From Stictocephala bisonia (taxonomy: Eukaryota; Arthropoda; Insecta; Hemiptera; Membracidae), in the NCBI GenBank assembly GCA_035578905.1, contig JAQJVL010000058.1, forward strand, positions 2,485,388-2,549,387: a stretch of DNA of 64,000 nt, written 5' to 3'. The notes below the pieces were generated by a model. That model was given only the letters and a program-made list of their open reading frames with translations, was not told where the DNA came from and searched no databases. Each line of letters opens with the position of its first letter. Position 1 is the first letter of the stretch. Positions 13,101 to 25,100 of the stretch are shown one piece after another. Position numbers and translations under genes: made by a program.

Positions 13101-16100
13101 ATAATTCACACAAAACTAACAGTTTGTCAAAAATTACGATTTTAGAGTTAGTAGGCCTAGACCTTTAAGTCAATAAACTACAACACAAAACGTTCCACAC
13201 TTGAAACAACATCCAATGAACTTTATATTAATGTTTTTATCAACGATAAATTGTTTAAGTAATTCTGCATTTTATTGATAATAACTGAATAAATAATCCA
13301 CCCAGTTCTGGGAACCGAGCCTTAGGTATTGGACGGGTCGCAGGTGGCGGATAGCGAACGCTCCATCAGATATGGTGGACAGCTGCGAATAAGGGACAAC
13401 CTGAATAAGCAGTCCCGGACCGAGGCGGCAGCACCTAGAGGGCGTGGGGGGGTGATCCGTGGCGGGATCACACTCAACTAAGTCCACAGGAGCTCAATGA
13501 TAGTGCTGTGTCATGGCGAGGAAGTGCCGCCATCAAATAAGCACTGCCCGTACTGCCTTGTACAATAAGGTTTGGGTACTCAAAGACTAGGAGAAGGTAA
13601 CTCTGATATAAAACCGAGGTTATGTTAGGATCTCAGAGCTGTAGTGGAAGCAGCTAACCTAGAAGGCGACTCCAATAGCAAACCCCTGGTCCTCCAGGTT
13701 GGGGGTTGGGCGCTGGGCTGACAACCCGCCCTGTGAAACACAATTGTTACTCATCACCAACAAAAAGCCTCGGAAAATGAACAGAATAAAAGGATAATGA
13801 CTTGGAAATGCCCAAAAATGTTACGATTTGGTACATGGAACGTAAGAAGCCTAGCAATACCTGGAGCTAGTGACATTCTGGCACAGGAGTTAGAAAGATA
13901 CGACATGGATGTTGTAGCTTTACAAGAAACAAGGTGGCCTTTGGCAGGAAGGATTAACACTAAGAAATATCTTATTTACTATAGTGGCTGTGAGGATAAT
14001 AGATATTATGGGGGAGTAGATTTTGCTGTAAATAAGAGAATTGCAGAATCTGTGATACATTTTGAAGCCAAAGACAATAGAGTGTGCAATATTAGATTAA
14101 GAGGAAAGTTTAAAAATATATCTCTAGTCAGCTTTTATGCACCCACAGAAGAAGCAGAAGAGGATGAAAAAGACCATTTTTATGAACTTCTAGAAGAACA
14201 GGTGGAAAAGTTACCAAGTTATGATATGAAAATTGTTTTAGGAGATGCAAATGCTAAAGTAGGTAGGGAAGACATTTGGAAACCAGCCATAGGAAAGGAG
14301 AGTTTACACCAGGACTCAAATGACAACGGGACTCGACTTGCAAGCTTTGCCCTAGCAAACAACTTCAAAATATCCAGCACAATGTTCCCAAGAAGATATC
14401 CATAAATACACATGGACATCTCCAAACCGCGATACAAGAAACCAAATAGACCATGTTTTAGTAGATCAACGCCACAAAAGTAGTGTAATAGATGTAAGAA
14501 GTGTTAGGGGAGCAGAATGCGGGACGGATCACTCACTGGTTCTAGTCAAAATAGCCCAAAGAATAGCGATTCAGAAAAGAAAAGAAAAAAGTTGTAATGC
14601 AGATATAGACACAGGAAAACTAAAAGACAAACAAGTAACAAGTGAATTTAAGCTGAAACTGCAGAACAGGTTTGAAGTTCTACAAGACCTTCAAATAGAA
14701 GAGGAAGATGTAAATAAAAACTGGAACGGCTTTAAGGAAAATATAATCGAAATAGCAAGAGAAGTCTGTGGGAAAAAGAAAAGAACCAACAAAAAACCTT
14801 GGTTTGATGAGGAATGTGAACTAAAGTTAACAGAACGGAGGGAGAAGAAGAGGACCTGGATAAACAGCAATTCCATAGAGGATAAAGAACGATACAACGA
14901 GATAAACCGAGAAACAAGCAGGATATTGAGAAAGAAGAAAAGAAGGTACATAAACAGCTTGATTGAAAAAGCAGAACAAGAACGCACAGCAAACAATGCA
15001 AGAGAGTTTTATAAAAAAGTAAGGTTTTTTCAAAAGAGGATTCACTCCGAATCCATGTGGTGTGAAGAACAAAGAGGGAATTGTAGTAACTGAGACTCAG
15101 CAAGTTATAGAAAGATGGAGAGAATATTTTTGTGAGCTGTTAAATGTAGAAGGAGTGGACATCGCACCAGACGAGGATAACGAAGATATATGCTATCATG
15201 TACAGCCAAAAGTAGAAACACCAACCAGAGAAGAAGTCGAAGCAGCAGTTAAAGCTTTAAAAAACAATAGAGCCCCTGGTAGGGATGAAATACCTGCAGA
15301 GCTTCTAAAGAAGGGAGGAGATATAGTTATAGACAAGCTATGGGAATTGATAAAAATAATATGGGAAAGAGAAGAAATACCAAATGATTGGAGAGAAGCA
15401 ATAGTTGTTCCCATACACAAGAAAGGAGAGAAAGAAGAGTGTAGTAATTTTAGAGGCATCTCACTCCTTAGCATACCTTATAAAGTTTTATCTAAGATAG
15501 TATTAAGTCGTATTGAAGAGTATACATGCGAATTAATCCTAGAGCATCAGGCAGGTTTTATGAAAGGCAGGTCAACAACGAATCAAATATTTATTCTTAA
15601 AGAAATTATATCGAAGTACTGGGAGTTTAATAAAGAATTTTTTGCAATATTTATTGATCTCCAAAAAGCATATGATAGTTTAAATAGAGACTGTGGAAAA
15701 AGATGGACAAGTTTGGGATTCCAATAAAGCTGATAAATCTTGCTAGAACATGTATGATGGACTCCACAGGCTCAGTACGAGTAAATGGAAGAGTTTCGGA
15801 ACCCTTCAGAATCAATGCAGGTGTAAGACAGGGTGATGGACTCTCCCCAATCCTCTTCAACCTAGCGATAGAAGAAGCTCTCCAAAAGGTAGCAAAAATG
15901 GATGGAGGAATAACAATTGGCTCCAAAATTAATGTACTGGCATTCGCAGACGATGTAGTAATTTTTGCAGAAAATTTAGAAGACGTACGGCTGCTAACAA
16001 AATTATTCATGGAAGAAACAGAACAATTAGGTCTAAAAGTAAATGATGAAAAAACCAAATATATGCAATTTGCCAGAAATCCAATTAACATAAATCAAGA

Positions 16101-19100
16101 CACTCTCCAAGTAGAAGGCCATGAATTTGAAAAGGTAGATTCTTTTAAATATTTAGGCGTTGTAATATCTAGAGAAAACAAAGATGAAATAGAAATACAA
16201 AATAGGCTAAATCTTGCAAACAGATGTTTTTACGCATGCAGATGCGTAATACCACTGTACGTGTATGGGTGGGCGGTTAGTACATGTATATTTTTGTAAG
16301 TTTTGATCAAATGAATTTGAATCATCTACAATTAAAATGTATGCGAGGTTGTTTGTTATATTGTGGCAAATAGTCAAACCAAAGTAGCCTTTGTCTAGTG
16401 ATCAAGGGTTGAAAGTACTAACCCTTAGCCCAGTTGGGGATTCAAATCGCGGACGTTGCAGTATACAGTCTAAACAATTGTCCACTAAGCCAAATGAAAT
16501 AAATATTAATTTTATGAAAACTACAAATAATGATTAAACTCGGAAACTAAGACTGAAAATATTTTTTGGATGGTAAAATACCTCTGTACATGAATGGGTG
16601 AATGGGTGGGTGGGTGGGTGGGTCAATACTTCTGTACGTGTATGGGTGGGCGGGTGGGTCAATACCTCTGTTCGTGTATGGGTGGGTGGGTAGGTCAATA
16701 CATCTGTACGTGTATGGGTGGGTAGGTGGGTAAATACCACTGTATCACTGTAAGGTGGGTCAGAAGCCTTATTTAACTAAAAGATAGGCAACATGCATAA
16801 GATTACAATTAATTATTAAATATAATTGCTGTGACTGTTGTCTTGCATATTTATTTAATAATATGAAAGCTGGGCTATTAATGCATTTTTTTGATGTAAA
16901 CTTGATGAAGACAAACTAATGTCTTCAAAATTACTGTCACAAACAACCAAAATTCGAATATATAAAACAATCATCAGTCCAGTATTGCTCTATGGAGCTG
17001 AAACATGGAAAATCAATAAAAAAGAAGAAAGGAAACTAATTGTCTTTGAAAATAAGATCCTCAGAAAAATTTATGGGCCAATTTTTGAAGGAGAGTGGAG
17101 AAGGAGACACAACAGGGAGTTGAGAGAACTTTACAGGGACCCGGATGTAGTTTGTGAATTTAAATGCAGAAGGATTAGATGGGCTGGACATGTTTTAAGA
17201 AGAGAGGAGAATCATAATTTGAAACAAGTTATAATGAGGAATCCCGAAGGAAGAAGACCGAGAGGAAGACCACGGCAAAAGTGGTGGAAACAAGTGAAGG
17301 GAGACCTGGAGCGATTGGGAGTGACTGAGGAAGACGCGGAGGATAGAGACAGATGGAGGGACTTTGTTGGTGCGGCCAAATATCTTCTTAGATATGTGTG
17401 GCCATGGGAGTAAGTAGAGTAAGTAGGAGTAAGTAACTGAATGAATAAACTGGAAGGTTAATTAACAAAACACGCCGTTCACATTATCTCTTCTTGTTGC
17501 CCACCTGTTGTTACCGGTAATGGTAAACGTAAACAAAACAAATGCATCAGCCCATCCTGCTGTCGATGTATTTTCGTTATTTAAAAAGAACGCAACAGTT
17601 TCATTGAAACAATAACTAGGCACCAAAACGTTTCAACATTTTGCAAATAGCTGCAGTAGAACAGACAGCAACAGTGAGGGTCATCGGATATCAATAGAAC
17701 AAAACGATAACTCCCGAAGTTTAGTCGCAACTTTAACCTGCAGCGTAAGTTGCAACAGAATGTCAACAAATCTAAGAGGCGACGCTTGACATTGGATTGA
17801 TTTGCGTGTTTCGGCAAAATGCGGTGGGTGAAGCTATCATATTGTCTGCAACAATTTCATTCAACTGTTTCGACATCAAAACTGTTTCAGTTGCAACCGT
17901 TTTGTCAAACTATTCCATGTGTATTATTTTGAACATTTTAATGTTCCGAGTCGACTCGTGTCTTATCATACGAAGATTGACGATGTTTCCCGAACTTGAG
18001 TTTAACTGGAGCCCTGAAGTCCGAACCTTCCTGACGTCACCGGATTACTCTCGTCTCGCTCGACGAGAATTCCCGATGGTTACCGAAATTCAAGCATATT
18101 TCCAGGTTTTTTTCAAGGTGCCAGAAAATTCAAGCATAATTCCAGGTTTTCCCGAAATTCCCGGTGAGTAGCCACCCTGTGTATAATATAGACATTGTTT
18201 GCAAATTCATTTTTTCTACACACCATGTTGTAGGCTATTTTTAGCATACGACGGTTTAACCGAAAAATTGGTTATCCGAAACGGCTCTCCCCCCTTTATT
18301 TTAGTTAACCAGGGTTTTACTGTACTCGTTTTTAGTATGGTTCGTTGATTGAGTTCAATCTGGCAACGCCCCCCAGTTGACAGCCGTTCGACGCGCTTTA
18401 AAGTGGACACTTGGCACACTATGAACAATTTATTAACACTCTTTAGCATGTGACTGAGCTATCTAATTCTATGTGCTAATACCATTGACTAGAGAAAGAG
18501 AGATTGTCCAAGCCAATAGGTTTGCTGTAGACCTCTGAGTTGCTATCTAATGACGATTGGCTTCATGTAAGACTATTTTGCGTACTATTGGCTCAGCTAT
18601 TAGTCATTTCAGCATGTGCAGGAGAGAGATAGAGAAAGGGACAAAGAGATAGAGAGGGGGAGACTTCTGGCACTAACTGTGAAAACAGAACATGAACTAA
18701 TGTCACCTGATAGGAGAACGGCTCGCAGGACCCATATATCTCCTTGTTCATGTAGTCGATGCTTACACTGAAACTCAAAGCTTCCTGTAACTGTTCATAC
18801 AACATGAAGTGATACGAACAATTAATAGCACCAAATGTTTCACCCATGCAATGATACATCATCTTCAGTGGTATCTCGAGACTGAGATGACAGAGTATGT
18901 CAGGAAAGGCACGTCAGACACAATGGTACTCCAATCAGAGGGAAGTATGTAAAATCTTAATGTTTTGACTTTTCCAATTGGAATCTATTTTGTACATAAT
19001 CTGACGCATATGCCCAAATTGGCAGCCATATCGTAATCTGTGTTATTGATCTTGTTTTGAGCCTGCACAGCTTTGATGAGGAGACAGTGCAAAGATAAGA

Positions 19101-22100
19101 ATTAGGCTTTATCAGGTAAAGAAAAGGGAATATGAGAAGTTTAGGATTAATGGTGGAACTGATGCCTTATGAGCAGTCTACTTAACTGCAAAATTGCTGA
19201 ATTTAAGACTGATTTCAGAGAGTAGAACATATTACAAATTTTACGTTGAAAGGCAGTTAAAATATTTCAATACATAGACTAACCTAAAAAACATCAATTA
19301 TAGACTGAACCTAAACTATCTTGTATGATCAGCGATATTAAATTAAATGTAATCAAGGAAGTCATCACTTACACCAACAGAAATAGCTGTTGCTTCAGGC
19401 TTATCAGGCTCTGCTTCAACATCTGCCTGGCAAGGGGAAATCGTATCAACACGGCATCGTTTACTGTCATCTGAAACACACCAAGTACACAAACCTTTTC
19501 AGTCAAGTTGAGTAACCAAAAATGCACTGAACATAAGATATAAACACAATCATAATTAACCAGACGCCAAACTGAAGCACTGCTTTAGAATAAATTTTTA
19601 ATTATTTATTTATATATTACTTTTCTTGAGTAGCTTTAAGTGTTGAAATAGATTTAAGGTAAAGTACTAAACATAATAATTTTTAAGACTATTTTACTAT
19701 TTTCATATTTAGTTGACGTTAAGAAAATCAATATCTGAATTTATCAATAACCAGTAATAATAAGTTTTGCAAAATGTCTCAGTATTACTTACCTAAATCT
19801 TCATAATCTGGTTGATATTTACGTTTGTTATTATCTGAATGACAAACATCTCCCGGTACTGGACTTGGCTTATCATCTGGAAACATAAACATCATCCAGA
19901 TTCATTTGATTAACTGAATAGTTTTTAAGAAACTTACGTTTACAGGTTTCACAGTGGATCAAAAGTATAAAGTTTGGTAACTGCTGGGAAATTTAAATGC
20001 TGTTTGAGGCCTTTTCCTCATAACAAATTATTATGATGTAAATACCTATTTACAATAGCCCAGGATACCTTGAGCTGTGGCTTATGTCATAGTCAGTGTC
20101 GGGGGAGGGGAATCTCTACCAATTAAACAGCGTTTAGCGGGCTACTAGCATTGCTGTAAACATCAACTCGCCACGCCCACAAGTTACCTTTTTTTATAAC
20201 ACAACTCCCAGAATCTGAATACTCACCGATAGGCCTATTTATTTATAATAATATTACATGTTATTATAACAGGGTGTTTTATACTGTGGTATTATAATGT
20301 GTTATCATGTTATAATAATAGGCCATTATTATCTTTGTGGCTATTTTATCTTAAATGATAAAAATAAAATAAAATCATATGGCAAACAAAATAATTAAAC
20401 ACTTGTGAATTTATAGAATGTAGGTTATGTTAGTAAATAAGCACTGTACTACAATTTTTTATTGTATGCAGTCCATAATTTAATTTTACTATAAGAAATA
20501 CATAACTCTTGAATAACTTTGTGAACAGTATTAAATCTCTTTAAAGATAGACAGCTGTTTTAATTAAATTAATATTTAAATTGTAACATCTGTGGCTACT
20601 GTATTAAATACCTAACAACTGATAATATAAACAAAATTGCACTAATATTTGCAATTATGAACGCTTTTGGTACAAAAAGAAGGCAGCAATACTCCACTCT
20701 TCAATCAGCTGATCAGCAGCGGTAGCCAATGTCTGCATGTCAAACTAGTAAAAAGCCACGCATATGTATGCCGTATGCCGTACCCTTCCCCTCCGCTAAC
20801 CAGTAAGCATTTGAAAAGTAACGGTTTCAACAGCTGATGAATGATCTAACATGATCATAATATTTAAGATTTAACATTATTCTAATTGCTCTTTTTTTTT
20901 ATTGCAAAAAAGAGCAATTAGAATAATGTTAAATCTTAAATATTATGATCATGTTAGAGAACACTTTACAAACTTAAAGATTCTAACAGTGTTCGATCAG
21001 TATATTTTTGACTGCATTTTGTACATAAAAAATAATGAAAATAAACTGACATTCCGAAGACATACATAGCTATAATACCAGAGGGAAAAATGAAATTCAC
21101 ATACCACAACATAAATTAACATTCTATAATAAAAAAACTTCTTTTATTGGGACAAAAATTTATAAATAGCTTGCCAAATGATCTAAAAACTGAAGGAAAC
21201 TTAAATATATTCAAAACTAAACTTAAACTTTTCTTGCTATCTAAGCCATCATATTCACTGGATGAGTTCTCTAAAAGATTAGACACTTAGTTAGCAGCTA
21301 ATATCAATATGTAATAACTGTTTTACTGTATTTTTGTATTAGTTTGTAGATTTGCATTGAATTGTAAACTATTGTGACACTATTTACTGTACCGATGTAC
21401 ACGAAAATAAAGATGATTGATTGATTGATTGAGCTCTAGATATTCTGTGGCTACTGCAGGTACTACCAATATTGTTCTAGTTGTTAGGCAATTAAAATAA
21501 ATGCCCTTTCTCAGGATCAGTCAACCAATCTATTTTTATTTCTTGTTTATATTGATATTTGTTTATATTTTTCTTACAGGAAAAAAAATAATAAGAATAC
21601 CAAAGCAATGTACTACATAGATAAAAGTGATCAGTAATTTAACTGCAAACATTTTAAAACTAAAATCATAGAAATGTGTGAACGGAAGACCAAGTGATAC
21701 ACTTTTAGTTAAGCCCTCACAAAAACGCCTATTGTGGGCATGTTTAGTTCTGCAGGCCTTAAAGATAAACATGTGTGTATGTTCTTCAAATCTATTAATT
21801 ATTTATGGTCCGGTTCTAAAGCTGTTTGGTTAATACACTGGGAAAATAATAATAATCAAATACATTGTCTGATTTAGAACATAAAATAACTGTGCTAATC
21901 ACACTTATTGTACGTCTCCTTTATATTGGTACTACACATTTTTCTTCTTTGAGAATTCATAATTCATTACTATGACACCGATTGTAGAGAAATGGGCAAA
22001 TGGTGAATGAGTGTAGATGAACTAGTGTAGTCATTGTGACCTAAGTAATTTACTATAAATATTTTCTGACATGGATATTTCTAATGTGCGCAAATTGTGT

Positions 22101-25100
22101 AAACTGCTCTTGAAAAATTGGGCATATTGTAATCATAATAAAAAATAATAAAATTTTTTTAGGATTTTTTCTCAGAACAAAGACTGATAAAACTGATATT
22201 TATGAATATAAATATAAAAAAAAACAATTATAATCGTGACAAAAATAAAGTTCTGACGTAGAATAATAACATACTATGTTAAATTGTTGTCAATAAATAA
22301 AATAAAAGCGTCATTTTGAGTGAAGTTAATAATACATATTATTTTTTTTTCAAGATCTTAGATTATTATGATAATGCTAAACTAATACCATATTTTTACA
22401 TATCTTATTTGATCAAATTGGATAAAAAAATAAATGTTTAGGCTAGTACCTACATATATACAGCTAAGAATACTACCCTCAGTAGCTCTGTATATCTTAG
22501 AAGTGGTTTCATATGCAAGTCAACAACATCTCACAAGAGGAAATGACGTTCACACCCTCAACACAAGAGCTGCACACGTCTACATTCTTCCCACCCATCG
22601 TCTGACTTTCTACGAAAAACAACCCACTTATGCTGGTGCAAAATTTCTAAACATCCTGCCACAAGAGATCAAATACACCACAGGACAGCAACAACTCCGA
22701 CGAAAACTGATCAACTGGCTTCTTGACCGGCCTTTTTATACAATAGAGGAATTCCTGAACTGGAGGACTAACTACCCGACCACATATCTCGAACCGTTGT
22801 GATTTATCAAAATTGTATTTTGTTTAATGACACCATTCTTGTCTCAATGATAATGAATAAAGTATATTGTCTATTGTCTATACATGGTTGAAAAATTAAA
22901 ATAGACTAAAAAATTAAATATTTACTCACTCTTAGTTCTCCAGCCTGTTTTTAGCCCTATATTGCATTATTTGTATGTAGGATTGTTATTATTATGATTT
23001 TGAAGTGTGAATATATTATAAATGCTAGTGCTTTTATATAAATATAATTTAATGTTGATTAATGGTAGGACTTGTTGAACAACGCCTAAATCTATTTTCC
23101 TTTTATGCACTGTCACTTCCACTAAAATATATTATATATGAACTACACTGAACTACACTAAACTACACTTTCATTTCAATTCACTACACTTATTATGGTA
23201 AATACGAGCGGTTGAGAGAGCATTGTGTATAAACAAAGATGCCTACACATAAACTGATGGCCGCTCTTCTACATCATCATTGTCACATGAGTATTGCCAA
23301 TGTACAGCCTGAAATTTCCTCGAGACGGTACAAACCAATGCAAGAACTTTCTGGCTTTCTACCCAATTTTGTATTTGTTTATCACAATAAATAACTTATT
23401 ACAACTTTTAACAACAGCCCGTAACACGAAAATACTGGCTTTCTAAAGAACACGCAAACAAGGGTATACAAACACATTTTTGGTAACACAACCAAAGCAC
23501 CTACGTTGCAATTTGTTTCGTTGGCTAGAGTATTTTATTCACTGCCACATTTTTTTGCAAACAATTTGTACACCTGATTTTGACTATTGGTTATTGTACA
23601 GTTACACGACAAACATCGGCCATTTTTCTAACACCTGACCCCCCTACTAGGTGGGAATTTTAAGTTGCACGTTTTAATTTTATTCCTACGTTTATAAAAT
23701 TGTATAAAAATATGAAATGTACAGAACAGAACATTCTGCGTAGATTCGTACCAAGTTTGTCGCTCTTGCTTTATGATAAACATATGTTTTATGGAGTTTT
23801 ACAAAAGAGCACGCAACGTGCCTACTTCCGCGATCGTGTATACGTTTGAAAATAGCATGCGAAGTGCCAGGATTCGCCATCTAGGGTTAAATAGTGTCCA
23901 CGCTGATGGCAACCATTCAACAGTCACCAATAACCAACCAGCCTATGATCATCAAAACACTTTGTCCCAAGTAGCTGGGAAACAGCACTGTAACAACAAT
24001 GATCAAATAACACTAGTGGCTATGTGTATAAGTGGTTTAGTTAACCTGTAATGAAAAATTGATTTAGTTACACTATATGTAATTAGTAATTTCATTTACG
24101 CAATACATATGGGTGAACAAATTATAATCTAGTATTGAATAATTAGTTTGTTTATACTCACCATTATGTAAATCCAAGGAATTAGTACTTCCACTCTCAT
24201 TTTGTACTATGTCGCAATCATTTCCTTCTTCAACGTTGTAACTTTCTTCTTTATCAATATGACTAACAACCTCATTCTCATTAGTAATTAAGCTGTTATC
24301 TTCATTTGAGATATTATCAATAGGTTCAGTTTTAATACTTATTTCAGCTGACATTTGACTGTGAGTAAAAGTTGAAGCGCTTGAATTTTTTTTTCTTCCT
24401 CTCTTGGACATGTGTAAAGATTTTTTTCTAACTACGCTTCCACCCGTGGTAAGTGAATATTTTAACCCTTTAAAATGCTTTGTGCGTCTCTTGCCAGTTT
24501 TAGTATAAATTTTATCTATTTTTACTGGTTTAAAGTCAGGTGGAGGTTCACTGGTCTGACTATTAGTACTAGCACTATTAAGGTTGGTGGTATCGTTAGA
24601 ATCGTCACTAAATTCATATTGATCTGATTTTGTGAACGTTGAATCTATATCTGTTTCAGTTTTTATTGTCACTGATGAGTCTGCTTCACTTACTTCATCC
24701 TGTTTTAAATCAGAATCAAATGAAGATTCAATTTTTGAACTTTTGTCCATTAAATTTGCTAATGCCTTTGGTGATTTTGATCTTGTAACAGGTTTGCTCA
24801 TTCTCATTTCACTTGGGCTTTGACGTGGTGATCTTGCTCCACGCCTAGTGCTTCTCTCTTCCACTTGATTAAGTGAACTGAATGACTTTTCTTTTCGTGC
24901 AATAGCACTTTGTAAAACAGATTCCCTGCAATGTTCTTTTGAAAAACGTCTTGACGATCTTGTCATGCCGGCATTTTCATTTTTCGTTTCACTGTCATTT
25001 ATTCTGCTACTACTTCTTAGTGACCTTCTACTTCGACTCTCCCACATACTTCCTTTATCATCAACATCGGATTTGTCTGTAATCGATGAGTCATTTCTTA

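Larger units (their letters stand above)
13300..17445 (+). mobile_element. RTE-like non-LTR retrotransposon, degraded and interrupted
   Basis: The GC-rich 5' leader with AACCCCTGGTCCTCCAGG-like text is of the kind seen ahead of RTE endonuclease ORFs. Endonuclease and reverse transcriptase frames follow, then a C-terminal region ending in a GTAAGTA-type simple tail near 17440. An unrelated insertion of about 670 bp sits at 16244-16911. Frameshifts at about 14393, 15028 and 15700 leave it dead. Confidence 0.8.
19877..24161. other. G9a intron between the first two coding exons
   Basis: Holds the hairpin and the two LINE fragments listed separately. The rest is AT-rich with no recognisable gene. 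Confidence 0.5.

Noticed and set aside
17797..18171. 124-codon plus-strand frame before the transposon ends
   Set aside because: Low-complexity ending falls within the hAT-like terminal sequence; no domain.
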